A stretch of 64,000 nt of DNA, taken from the NCBI RefSeq assembly GCF_009931655.1, contig NZ_CP047984.1, positions 4,047,001-4,111,000 on the forward strand, given 5' to 3'. The DNA comes from Pontibacter russatus (GTDB lineage Bacteria > Bacteroidota > Bacteroidia > Cytophagales > Hymenobacteraceae). The notes beneath the pieces were generated by a model, which saw nothing but the letters and a program-made list of their open reading frames with translations, was not told where the DNA came from and searched no databases. The stretch's first letter is position 1; every line of letters begins with the position of its first letter. A program made the translations under genes and the position numbers. This document shows positions 9,635-17,105 of this stretch, piece by piece.

Positions 9635-10933
9635 TTACTTCACCTGCGATTTATCCACCCGTGCGGGCGTGTCTTCTCCGTTTACCACACCCACTGAGGC
9701 GAGGGCGATGGCTTTGATCATGTTGGTGAGGTGCGCCAGGTCCAGTTGCTCCAGTTCGTCGTTTACGGTGTGGTAGGTGGTGTCCTGGTCTATCTGCACC
9801 GAGGAGATGGTGTGCGCCGGAACGCCTAGGCGGGCGAGGGTGGCGTTGTCGGAGCGGTAGAAGAGGTTCTGCTCGGGGTAAGGGTCGGGGTGGATGTCGT
9901 AGGCGGTGCCTTCCAGCCTCTTCTGCATCAGCGGGCCCAGGTCAGAGCGCTCGAAGCCGGTGAGATAGGCAGTGTTGGGCCCGAACTTGGAAGGCTTGCC
10001 CACCATCTCGATGTTGAACATGGCCACGATCTGGTCCGGGTTCAGCTGCTCCGAGAAGTACCGGGAGCCGAGGCCGCCCATCTCTTCGGCCGCAAAGGCC
10101 ACAAACAGCAGAGTGCGCTCGGGCTGTGGCTGCTGCTTGTAGTAGTCGGCCAGCATGATCATGGCGGTGGTGCCGGCGGCATCGTCGTCGGCGCCGTTGG
10201 CAATGCTGTCGCCCGCCTCCGGCTCCTGTATGCCGATATGGTCATAATGGGCCGAGAACACGACGTACTCGTTCTTGCGCCTGCCCTCTATCAAGCCGCC
10301 CACATTGGTGAGTTGCAGTTGCTCCACTTTGTTCTCTACTTCTATCTGGTAGCCGGAGGCAGCTTGCTCGTCCGTCAGGACAAACACTTTGCTGCCGCTC
10401 TGGCCGAGCTGCTGCTTTACCGTGCCGCTGCCCATATAGTGCCGGTAGCGGCCGAAGAGTTCCGCTTGCTTCGGATGCACCAGCACCAGCACGTCCTCCG
10501 GCGCCTCATTCAACTCACTGACCACGGCCCTTAAATCGTCCTTCTCGCTTACGACCAGCACCTTCCGTTTTTCTTTCCCGGTCCACTCCAGCTCCGCTTT
10601 ATCCGTGATGGCAAACACGTGCTCCGGCTTTATCATTTTCCCGTTCAGTGTTGCCTCCTGCTGCTGGGGCAGCACGCGGTACATGGAGAAGGTTTGCCTC
10701 AGGTCATCTTCCCCGGGCAAAGGCTTCAGGCCAATGCGCTGAAACTCGTTCACTATAAAATCGGCGGCCTTCTCGATGCCCGGTGTGAAGGACGCGCGGC
10801 CCTGCATGTCATCGGCGCTCAGGGTCTGCACGATGCGGGAGGTTTCGGCCTGGGTGATAGGGGCCAGATTCTGGGCGGCTACCGTGTTGAGGCCGCAGGC
10901 AAGGGCAAGCAGGTTATATATGAATTTGTTCAT
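9635..10933 (-). CDS. M28-family zinc aminopeptidase, secreted
   Basis: Exported metallopeptidase of 432 residues. The N-terminus (MNKFIYNLLALACGLNTVAA) is a signal peptide with likely cleavage after VAA/VAAQ. A protease-associated-like insert fills the middle, and the M28 catalytic core follows with the usual zinc and catalytic motifs: SAHYDHIG, NGADDDAAGT, FAAEEMGGLGS and a late His in VPAHTISS. These match di-zinc aminopeptidases of the M28 group. It probably trims peptides outside the cytoplasm. It stands alone: the efflux operon lies 410 bp downstream and a GNAT gene is upstream across another gap. Confidence 0.9.
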   Translation of the reverse strand: MNKFIYNLLALACGLNTVAAQNLAPITQAETSRIVQTLSADDMQGRASFTPGIEKAADFIVNEFQRIGLKPLPGEDDLRQTFSMYRVLPQQQEATLNGKMIKPEHVFAITDKAELEWTGKEKRKVLVVSEKDDLRAVVSELNEAPEDVLVLVHPKQAELFGRYRHYMGSGTVKQQLGQSGSKVFVLTDEQAASGYQIEVENKVEQLQLTNVGGLIEGRRKNEYVVFSAHYDHIGIQEPEAGDSIANGADDDAAGTTAMIMLADYYKQQPQPERTLLFVAFAAEEMGGLGSRYFSEQLNPDQIVAMFNIEMVGKPSKFGPNTAYLTGFERSDLGPLMQKRLEGTAYDIHPDPYPEQNLFYRSDNATLARLGVPAHTISSVQIDQDTTYHTVNDELEQLDLAHLTNMIKAIALASVGVVNGEDTPARVDKSQVK

Positions 10934-11302
10934 TGTTATGATTATAGGAAAGATAGATAGCTTTACTTGGCGTCGCGCAGCAGTTTATATATGGACAGAA
11001 GTAAGAGCCCAATCAATAGTTACCGTTGGCTAATGAAGCCAGGCTGCAATTTACTTACAAAATATGACTCACCTAGCCCTCCTCGGAGGGGTTAGGGGTG
11101 CGTTTCCAGATCTTGAAATCCGCCAGTTTTACATAGCGCTACCTGCTGTTTATATAGGTCTGAGACAAAGTTTGCGCCTGACAAAGACAACCCATATATG
11201 GCGCTGCCACCGCGGAGGCTGCCGGCTCTATATGACCAGCTATATATGAATTGTGTCCATCGCTTCTGGTGCAGCCATATAGCCTATATGAAACCGCGGC
11301 TA
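10934..11302. other. Intergenic region with TATATA runs and a GC-rich hairpin
   Basis: No credible gene. Contains several TATATA motifs (for example near 10986, 11147, 11194 and 11240) and a small hairpin CCCTCCTCGGAGGGG near 11077 that resembles other C-rich/G-rich intergenic palindromes of this window (18.5 kb and 21.2 kb). Confidence 0.5.
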
Positions 11303-11866
11303 CTACTCCTGCTGCAGCCACTCGCGCTGCAGCAGGCTATATACCTCCAGGTCGTGGAAGCGCCCGTTCAGGTACTCGCCGTCGCGCTGCACACCCTCTA
11401 AGGTGAATCCTAATTTTTTGGGGATATTGCTGCTCCGGATGTTGCCGACGCCCGTCTTTATCTGTATCCGGTTCAGGCCCATCTCCCCGAACGCGTACTG
11501 CAGCAGGGCACTGCAGGAGCGGCGCATGATGCCCTGGCCCTGCAAATCGCCGGAGAGCCAGTAGCCTATTTCTGCCCTGCGGTTTACGTGGTCGATTTCC
11601 TTGAAGCCGATAATGCCCGCGATGCTTTTCTGATACAGGATGACATATACCTGCTCAGCGGTGTTTTTGCTGTCTGTCACGGCGCGCAGGTAGGCCTTCG
11701 TGTCCAGCACCGACTGGCTGAAGTCAATGAAGGGGAGCCACTCCCGCAAATATGCGCGGTGCGCGTCGATGAGGCGGTATAAAAAAGGCGCGTCCTCCAC
11801 TGTGGCCAGCCGCAGGTAAAGGTCTGTGTCTACGGTAATGTAGTTGGTGTAGGAGCTTATTTTCAT
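11303..11866 (-). CDS. GNAT N-acetyltransferase, RimJ/RimL type
   Basis: A 187-residue cytoplasmic acetyltransferase. The GNAT core is visible: the N-terminal strand with LYLRLATVEDAPFLYRLIDA, the acetyl-CoA-binding segment RRAEIGYWLSGDLQGQGIMR, with a Q-G-Q-G-I form of the (Q/R)xxGx(G/A) loop, and MGLNRIQIKTGVGNIRSSNI followed by KLGFTLEGVQRDGEYLNGRF, typical of the RimJ/RimL (ribosomal-protein or small-molecule) branch. Substrate not predictable. The gene stands alone, minus strand, between the GMC oxidoreductase and the M28 peptidase. Confidence 0.87.
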   Translation of the reverse strand: MKISSYTNYITVDTDLYLRLATVEDAPFLYRLIDAHRAYLREWLPFIDFSQSVLDTKAYLRAVTDSKNTAEQVYVILYQKSIAGIIGFKEIDHVNRRAEIGYWLSGDLQGQGIMRRSCSALLQYAFGEMGLNRIQIKTGVGNIRSSNIPKKLGFTLEGVQRDGEYLNGRFHDLEVYSLLQREWLQQE

Positions 11867-11989
11867 AGGTTGGGCTTTGAATGAGGTTCTGATAAAGAGG
11901 CTGAGCAGCTTCTCAGCAGCAGAGTGTGCTGCTGCATACCAATATTGGGGCAGGCATTCCTGCTTATATATGATTGTATATATATATGG

Positions 11990-13720
11990 CTACAGGTTTT
12001 GCTTTTTGAGCTCGGAGACAGCATAGTCGGCGGCTCTGGCCGTCAGGGCCATATATAAGATGGACGGGCTCTGGTTGCCGGTGCTGGTCATGCAGGCGCC
12101 GTCGGTCACGAACACGTTTTTAGCGTGGTGCAGCTGGTTCCATTCGTTCAGCAAGGAGGTTTTAGCGTCTCTTCCCATCCGCACGCCGCCCATCTCGTGG
12201 ATGTCGAGGCCGGGCGCCTGCTTGTTGTCGTGGGTGTGGATGTCGGTGCAGCCCGCCTTTTCCAGCATCTCGCGGCTCTGCGTCAGGAAGTCCTGTATCA
12301 TCTTCTCGTCGTTGTCGTCGTAGCCCACCGAGGTGACGAGCAAAGGAATTCCCCACTGGTCTTTCTTGTCTTTGCTCAGCCTGACATGGTTGCTTTCCTT
12401 CATGATGGTCTCGCCCTGCATGTACATATAGACCCCCCAGTTCGGGGCGGGCTGCGTCAGCATTTCCTTGTAGTCCGCGCCGATGCCCACCTCGTCCGGC
12501 ACCTGGTTCGTTCGGGACCGGTAGCCGCTCATAAACGTGGTGAAGCCCCCGACATAATCGGTGTCCTGCTGGTGCAGGTTGCGGTAGTTGGCGATGATAG
12601 GCTCTGTGGGGTTGCGGCCAAAATAGTACTTGTCTTCAAAGCCCTCGACGGTGGCACCCGCCGAGCCCCTGTACAGATGGAAGCCGATGTGCTTGCCCAG
12701 CAGCCCGTTGTCGTTGCCGAGGCCATTGGGGAAACGGTTGCTGGTGGAGTGGAGCAGGATGAGGTTGCTGTTCAGCGCGGAGGCATTCAGGAAAATGACC
12801 TTGGCGAAATATTCGGTGGCCTCTTTGGTGTTGGTATCAATCACCCGCACGCCGGTGGCTTTGCCTTTGGCCTCGTCATATATAAGCGAATGCACCACCG
12901 AAAACGGGCGGATGGTGAGGTTGCCGGTTTTGGCCGCCCACGGCAGCGTAGACGACACCGAACTGAAGTAGCCGCCGTAGGGGCAGCCGCGCATGCACAG
13001 GTTGCGGGCCTGGCACTTTCCGCGGCCCTGCTGCAGGTGGATGTCCTGAGGCTGCGAGAGGTGCGCCCACCGGCCCTGCACGAGGTAGCGGTTGCCGTAA
13101 TGCTCCAGAAAACTTTTCTGCAACGCTTTCTCCACGCAGTTCAGCTCGAACGGAGGCAGGAACTCGCCGTCGGGCATGGCTTCCACACCATCGTTGTTGC
13201 CGCAAACCCCGATGAATTTTTCGACATGGGAGTACCAGGAGGCTACATCCTTATACCGGATGGGCCAGTCGAGGCCGTAGCCGAAGCGGGCGGGGCTGCT
13301 GAACTCAAAATCGCTCCACCGCTGGCAGGCGCGGCCCCAGGTCAGGGATTTCCCGCCCACCTGGTAGCCCCGTATCCAGTCGAAGGGCTTCTCCTGCACA
13401 TAGGGGTGGTCTTTGTCTTTGATGAAAAAGTGAGCGGTGTCTTCCCCGAACCCGGCGGCCTTGCTGATCAGCGGGTTCTCCTCCAGAAACTCCCGCGTCA
13501 TCCGGCCCCGGTGCTCAAACTCCCAGGGGTTCATGGTGGCGGTGGGGTAGTCTTTGTTGTGCTCGACGTTCCTGCCGCGCTCCAGCACCAGTGTTTTGAG
13601 GCCCTTTTCACAAAGCTCCTTGGCAGCCCACCCGCCGCTGATGCCCGACCCGATGACAATGGCGTCGTACGTATGCTGCGCGGTTCCCGGGCCGTTGATG
13701 TTATGCGTTGCTTGCTGCAT
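11990..13720 (-). CDS. GMC-family FAD oxidoreductase
   Basis: Flavin-dependent alcohol/sugar dehydrogenase of the glucose-methanol-choline family, 576 residues. Seen: dinucleotide-binding GSGISG at 24-29 with Glu47 after the next strand (LVLERGR), the GMC-like WGRACQRWSDFEF region, a cysteine cluster CQARNLCMRGCPYGG that could bind an Fe-S or act as in bacterial sorbitol/gluconate-type enzymes, and the C-terminal GGVRMG and GNQSPSILYMALTARAA with the FAD-proximal end. In many Bacteroidota, relatives sit next to a small gluconate 2-dehydrogenase subunit 3 gene; none is seen here. No clear Tat signal is present, so the location is probably cytoplasmic unless it is carried by a partner. Substrate unknown. 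Confidence 0.9.
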   Translation of the reverse strand: MQQATHNINGPGTAQHTYDAIVIGSGISGGWAAKELCEKGLKTLVLERGRNVEHNKDYPTATMNPWEFEHRGRMTREFLEENPLISKAAGFGEDTAHFFIKDKDHPYVQEKPFDWIRGYQVGGKSLTWGRACQRWSDFEFSSPARFGYGLDWPIRYKDVASWYSHVEKFIGVCGNNDGVEAMPDGEFLPPFELNCVEKALQKSFLEHYGNRYLVQGRWAHLSQPQDIHLQQGRGKCQARNLCMRGCPYGGYFSSVSSTLPWAAKTGNLTIRPFSVVHSLIYDEAKGKATGVRVIDTNTKEATEYFAKVIFLNASALNSNLILLHSTSNRFPNGLGNDNGLLGKHIGFHLYRGSAGATVEGFEDKYYFGRNPTEPIIANYRNLHQQDTDYVGGFTTFMSGYRSRTNQVPDEVGIGADYKEMLTQPAPNWGVYMYMQGETIMKESNHVRLSKDKKDQWGIPLLVTSVGYDDNDEKMIQDFLTQSREMLEKAGCTDIHTHDNKQAPGLDIHEMGGVRMGRDAKTSLLNEWNQLHHAKNVFVTDGACMTSTGNQSPSILYMALTARAADYAVSELKKQNL

Positions 13721-14116
13721 TTACAGTTCCTGTTTCTGTTTTTTATGGCTTTTTCTTCAGGAGAAAGTATAAAGTAAGAATTTTCAGAAGATTTTACATG
13801 CTTTGCTTTCTGAATTGTTGTGGAAGGTGCCTGGATATATATGGAATGTTTATTTTATGGATTGAATTAGGAGCCTTAGCGGATGCCCTTTATCTTAGTT
13901 AGCAGGAAAGTTTACTGCATAAATGGTTCTAAACATAGAGCGGAAGTATTTAAAAGTTGCTATATAATAGGTAGTACCACTTCCGCACATAGTGCAGATA
14001 ACCGTAGATTCACATATATCTGAGAGTTGGCCGTGATTGTGGATTTACAGTTTTAAAAGTGGCGTGTCTTTCGGGCTTTTAAGGGGCTGGATGGCATCAA
14101 AGGCCATTAAAGCTAA

Positions 14117-14314
14117 GGCAACTTGCTCGGGAAAGAACCAAAGGCATAAATGGAATTTGGGCCGGAGAAGTCTTGCTTCGGCGATGCCGGGAGAAAGCGC
14201 GTGCTTTCGGACGGAAGCGTCCAGGCAAGACTGTGGTGGGCGAAGTTATACCTGCCAAATGACAAAGTCAAGTATAGAACTTCGCCCGAGTGGTTCTTTC
14301 CCGAGCAAGTTGCC
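14117..14314. repeat. Large imperfect palindrome with 24-bp perfect arms
   Basis: The 24 bases at 14117-14140 are exactly the reverse complement of 14291-14314. Nested shorter pairs lie inside: AGTCTTGC near 14168 with GCAAGACT near 14226, and GGGCGAAGTTATAC near 14238 with GTATAGAACTTCGCCC near 14271. About 200 bp could fold into a branched cruciform. It codes for nothing recognisable. A MITE or other foldback element is the best guess; it could also be structural DNA of an ORF-less integron cassette. Confidence 0.65.
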
Positions 14315-14475
14315 GGCAATAGAGAGGCCAATGATTAGTTCGTCATTCTTTTTATTGCAGGCCAGCCCGGCGCCTGCGGCAACGTCGCTAATACCCCGCT
14401 ATTAACGGCATTGCCTCCGGCTAAAGCGCCACTTAGAAAGTGATTTTAAATTGGTGTAAATTCCCACAACCATCC

Positions 14476-14534
14476 GGGTTGTTTTCCCTTATTAAAAACA
14501 CGCAGAGCCGGGAGAAAAAAGGGAAAAACAACCC
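14476..14534. repeat. Inverted repeat, 15-bp arms
   Basis: GGGTTGTTTTCCCTT (14476-14490) pairs with AAGGGAAAAACAACCC (14519-14534), with one bulged A. It sits immediately left of the first attC-like site. It may be a terminator or part of a decayed recombination site; no T-run follows on the plus strand. Confidence 0.5.
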
Positions 14535-14535
14535 C

Positions 14536-14607
14536 GACCAACACTGCCCATAAGACATTGAATCAAGTCAGACAAGCTTCACCGTCTTATGGCCGGTTCC
14601 GTTGGGC
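14536..14607 (+). other. attC-like integron recombination site 1
   Basis: Right-hand core GTTGGGC (14601-14607) matches the consensus GTTRRRY, so the predicted crossover is between 14601 and 14602. The left core GACCAAC (14536-14542) is its complement with one mismatch. A perfect 9-bp stem CCATAAGAC/GTCTTATGG (14548-14556 with 14584-14592) lies between. Spacers are 5 nt on the left and 8 nt on the right, identical to site 3. Length 72 bp is in the usual attC range. Confidence 0.7.
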
Positions 14608-14698
14608 AATACATAAAGCAAATAAAATATAGAATTCCGTTACCATTCTACTCAACATTACAAACTATGCTGCAGTGCAGGCATCGAAAATTTAAGCA

Positions 14699-15670
14699 AT
14701 GAGAAAAAAGAGAAGCTACAGAAAATTTATTCCTGTTATATTCATTGCAGTAGCGGTTCTCTTTTTCCTGAGTAAGGTATATGAGAAGGACAAAAGGACT
14801 GAATACTACTCGTCAGGAGAAATCAAACAAGAGTACTATGTGAATAGTGAGGGTGGAGCAGACGGTAGATTAACCGAGTACTTTGAAGGAGGAAGCATTT
14901 CTTCTCTGGTTGACTTCAAAGACGGAAAGCAGCATGGTTGGTCACAGTTCTTCCACAAGAATGGGACAATGCGTAAGAAAACTTATTTTGAAAATGGTGT
15001 GCAGCAGGACACGCTTGTGACTTTCTATAGTGACGGTGTCGTAGAGACAGCCTTTTCAATCAGAGACGGTAAAAAACATGGTCATTATGTTTATTACTTT
15101 GGAAACAGTAAGAAGAAGGAAGAAGGAATCTACCAAAATGACAAGTTGGAAGGTGAAGTCGTTTCCTACAATAACAGTGGGCAAGTAGCGGCAAGGGGTT
15201 ATTATGACTCAGGCGCACGCTACGCATTAATAAGGGATGCAAACGGTACGCAGGAGTATATTAGTTTCCCAGCAGGTTTCAACGTGACCATGCCCTCAAG
15301 CTTTAAGCTGGACTCGGTCAGCTCGAATACATTTGCTTTATTCAAGAATAAGGAGGAAGGTATTAGTCTGATGATGGGTGCAAATGCAAGCTCTCAGCCA
15401 TTAAGCATTGAAGTTAGCAAGCAAACAAAAGAGGCACAAGGCGCAAACAATCTAAAAGAAGTTAGCATGGAAGAAATGGTGATTGGTGATGTGAAGGCCC
15501 AGTCTGTTGTGCTGTTAAATAATGATTCAAATGAGTATTTAAACTTGTTCTTTCTTAAAAAGGATGACACCTTGATTAACATCTACTTCTTTGTGCCAGC
15601 CTCAAAAATGGCAGAGCATGAAAGCAGTATGCATGAAATACTAAAAAGCTTCTCATTTGAGGCAGCATGA
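14699..15670 (+). CDS. Membrane-anchored MORN/YwqK-type repeat protein with C-terminal exported domain (cassette gene 1)
   Basis: A 323-residue protein. Residues about 9-26 form one hydrophobic segment after a basic start (MRKKRSYRKF), so it is anchored or exported. Residues about 35-180 hold at least six MORN-like repeats of the toxin-antitoxin YwqK type (YYSSGEIKQEYY, YFEGGSISSLVDF, FFHKNGTMRKKTYFENG, FYSDGVVETAFSIRDGKKHG, YYFGNSKKKEEGIYQNDKLEG). The last third (from YISFPAGFNVTMPSSF) resembles short exported PsbP/DUF1795-like domains, but I cannot name it firmly. YwqK repeats are known in immunity proteins and in surface-associated proteins; an antitoxin or defence role is only a possibility. 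The gene is AT-rich, stands alone on the plus strand in a minus-strand neighbourhood, and ends 36 bp before attC-like site 2. Confidence 0.8.
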   Translation: MRKKRSYRKFIPVIFIAVAVLFFLSKVYEKDKRTEYYSSGEIKQEYYVNSEGGADGRLTEYFEGGSISSLVDFKDGKQHGWSQFFHKNGTMRKKTYFENGVQQDTLVTFYSDGVVETAFSIRDGKKHGHYVYYFGNSKKKEEGIYQNDKLEGEVVSYNNSGQVAARGYYDSGARYALIRDANGTQEYISFPAGFNVTMPSSFKLDSVSSNTFALFKNKEEGISLMMGANASSQPLSIEVSKQTKEAQGANNLKEVSMEEMVIGDVKAQSVVLLNNDSNEYLNLFFLKKDDTLINIYFFVPASKMAEHESSMHEILKSFSFEAA

Positions 15671-15706
15671 TTGAGCACTCTGATTCCTTGGTTTAAGAAT
15701 TGCAAT

Positions 15707-15773
15707 GCCCAACCACGTGTAGACTCTATGCTTCGGCTACGCCTTGCACATCGTCTACACAAGCACGTTAGTG
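15707..15773 (+). other. attC-like integron recombination site 2
   Basis: Left core GCCCAAC (15707-15713) is the exact complement of the right core of site 1. An 8-bp perfect stem GTGTAGAC/GTCTACAC (15717-15724 with 15753-15760) encloses a 28-nt loop. The right core GTTAGTG (15767-15773) keeps GTTRR but departs from the consensus in the last two bases. Spacers are 3 and 6 nt, the same 3-nt asymmetry as in sites 1 and 3. Confidence 0.7.
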
Positions 15774-15876
15774 GTCATTCCTCAAATTAGAAATTCTAAT
15801 TAATTTCCCGAGTTAACACCAGCCATTTCTATATAAATTTTTGTAATTTCTGGTATGATAACTAATTCACCAAATT

Positions 15877-16785
15877 GTGTTTGGAAGAAAAGACATAAAG
15901 CATGACCTTTTTGAAGGTACTCGACCTGCTTCGAAAGGAAAAAACGGCGAATTAGATTTACCGATATTATATTTCAGGAATGATTATGCTTATGCCTGTT
16001 TTACGGCCGATGCCGAAAAAGTGAAGCATTTTCTGCCATCGGATAAATTGCACCTGATTAAAATATCCCAAAAACGTTGCGTAATTTCTATAGCTGTTTC
16101 AAATTTCATTCATACAACAATAGGTTCCTATGGGGAGATAGCTATTGGCATTCCGGTAACATTTAATAAGAAACAGAAGGGCTTGTTGTCGCTTATCCGT
16201 CAATCACAGGACCCGGCTTTTGGTATACTTATACAGCATTTACCGGTAACATCCCAAGCGGCTTTAATTGCTGGAAGGTCAGAATGGGGATACCCAAAGT
16301 TTATTGCTGACATGAATTTTCAATGCAACACAAACACCTATGGGTGTAATCTTTCATCTGACGGGAAAAAGATTTTTGATATACAGATGGATAAGCGTGG
16401 GTTTTTAATGCGTGACGACAGACCCCTTGTATGTTTTGGTGTACAAAACGGCAATTTGATTAAAGAAATTAATCCGGCTTCTGGCATATCAGCGGTTAAC
16501 TTCAATATTTCCGGTATATCTACATTAAATGTTTATTCCGGTCATCCCATGTCTGATGATTGGCTAAGTATAAATCCTTCTAAAAAGCCCTTTATGGTTG
16601 TGTTCAATCATTCACATCAGGTTTATCTCCCGGAAGGAACTATCATTGAGACCGGCGTTCGTCCAAATGACGGAAATGTTTTCTTAAATGGCGGGAAAGA
16701 TGGAATACATACCGTATGTTACAATGGTACTATTTATGAGCTCACAAACGCAAGTAAAGATACCATGATATGTAATATAAAATAA
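15877..16785 (+). CDS. Acetoacetate decarboxylase-like (ADC superfamily) protein (cassette gene 2)
   Basis: A 302-residue soluble protein starting at GTG; an in-frame TAA lies 18 bp upstream, so no longer start is possible. The hallmark is GRSEWGYPKFIADMNF at about 132-147, corresponding to the conserved G-x-x-x-W-G-(Y/F)-P-K segment of acetoacetate decarboxylase-like proteins, where the Lys forms the Schiff base in true ADC. The preceding strand (IAIGIPVTF) also fits. Many family members act on other keto acids or lack decarboxylase activity, so the reaction is uncertain. It is AT-rich and has a codon use unlike the flanking GC-rich genes. Its stop lies 7 bp before the left core of attC-like site 3, the usual tight packing of an integron cassette. 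Confidence 0.8.
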   Translation: MFGRKDIKHDLFEGTRPASKGKNGELDLPILYFRNDYAYACFTADAEKVKHFLPSDKLHLIKISQKRCVISIAVSNFIHTTIGSYGEIAIGIPVTFNKKQKGLLSLIRQSQDPAFGILIQHLPVTSQAALIAGRSEWGYPKFIADMNFQCNTNTYGCNLSSDGKKIFDIQMDKRGFLMRDDRPLVCFGVQNGNLIKEINPASGISAVNFNISGISTLNVYSGHPMSDDWLSINPSKKPFMVVFNHSHQVYLPEGTIIETGVRPNDGNVFLNGGKDGIHTVCYNGTIYELTNASKDTMICNIK

Positions 16786-16792
16786 TAACGAA

Positions 16793-16846
16793 CCACTAAC
16801 CACACCTAAAAAGCACTAAAGCACTTTTTAGCCTTGTCCGTTAAAT
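16793..16846 (+). other. attC-like integron recombination site 3
   Basis: Left core CCACTAAC (16793-16800) is the exact complement of GTTAGTGG at 15767-15774, the start of the same cassette. Perfect 8-bp stem CTAAAAAG/CTTTTTAG (16806-16813 with 16824-16831), 10-nt loop. Right core GTTAAAT (16840-16846) matches GTTRRRY exactly. Spacers are 5 and 8 nt as in site 1, and both sites have CC directly before GTT. The stem could alternatively be read as a terminator, but no T-run follows it. Confidence 0.72.
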
Positions 16847-17105
16847 AAATTTTGATTCAACAATCATATCCATTAATCCAGTCCCTAAACTAAGTTAATG
16901 TATTGCAACTTGCTGATATATAAATAAAAGCACAAGCATAATTGTGATGTATAGCAACATTCACTGATGAAGTCTCCTGCCGCCGATGCCTCTCAGATAA
17001 AACTGGAAAAGCTATCATGCTGTGCGAAGAGTACAATATAGTTGCAATTCACAGATTATATAGATTGCAGCTTTATGCATGCATAGCAAACTGCCATCGT
17101 GCTTC

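Larger units (their letters stand above)
13721..14535. other. AT-rich gene-free region before the first attC-like site
   Basis: No gene is supported. It holds an 8-bp stem with a 31-nt loop (GCGGAAGT at 13940-13947 with ACTTCCGC at 13979-13986), a long palindromic block (14117-14314), an 8-bp outer inverted pair (14057-14064 with 14427-14434), and a 15-bp inverted repeat at 14476-14534. GTTGGCC at 14026-14032 is one mismatch from the left boundary predicted for a further cassette. The small frames on both strands in 14037-14405 simply read the palindrome twice. Confidence 0.6.
14602..16840 (+). mobile_element. Two-cassette integron array without a visible integrase (CALIN-like)
   Basis: Two gene cassettes in the same orientation: 14602-15767 (MORN-repeat protein) and 15768-16840 (ADC-like protein). 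Each has one plus-strand gene followed by an attC-like site. The first bases of each cassette are complementary to the left core of its own attC: TTGGGC with GCCCAAC at 15707-15713 (8 bp exact with flank), and GTTAGTGGT (15767-15775) with ACCACTAAC at 16792-16800 (9 bp exact). That pairing is required when cassettes circularise and is hard to get by chance. Both genes are far more AT-rich than their neighbours. No tyrosine recombinase with the IntI insert is encoded in the window, and neither end abuts a recognisable attI. Confidence 0.72.

Noticed and set aside
9446..9697. 83-codon plus-strand frame in the efflux upstream region
   Set aside because: Overlaps the M28 gene end, no homology, AT-rich non-coding look.
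12125..13777. 550-codon open frame on the plus strand opposite the GMC oxidoreductase gene
   Set aside because: Mirror frame of a GC-rich gene: His/Arg/Gly/Ala-rich, no domain, no start context. The minus strand encodes a full GMC enzyme.
13940..14032. Possible fourth attC (8-bp stem 13940-13947/13979-13986 with GTTGGCC at 14026)
   Set aside because: The right core is 39 nt from the stem and there is no left core; spacers do not fit the 5/8 pattern of the other sites.
14037..14405. Two small frames on opposite strands sharing peptides such as GSFPSKLP
   Set aside because: They read the two arms of one palindrome, so the similarity is structural, not a sign of a gene pair.
16806..16831. Hairpin after the ADC-like gene considered as a plain terminator
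   Set aside because: No T-run follows, and flanking core boxes plus complementarity to the cassette start are better explained by attC.
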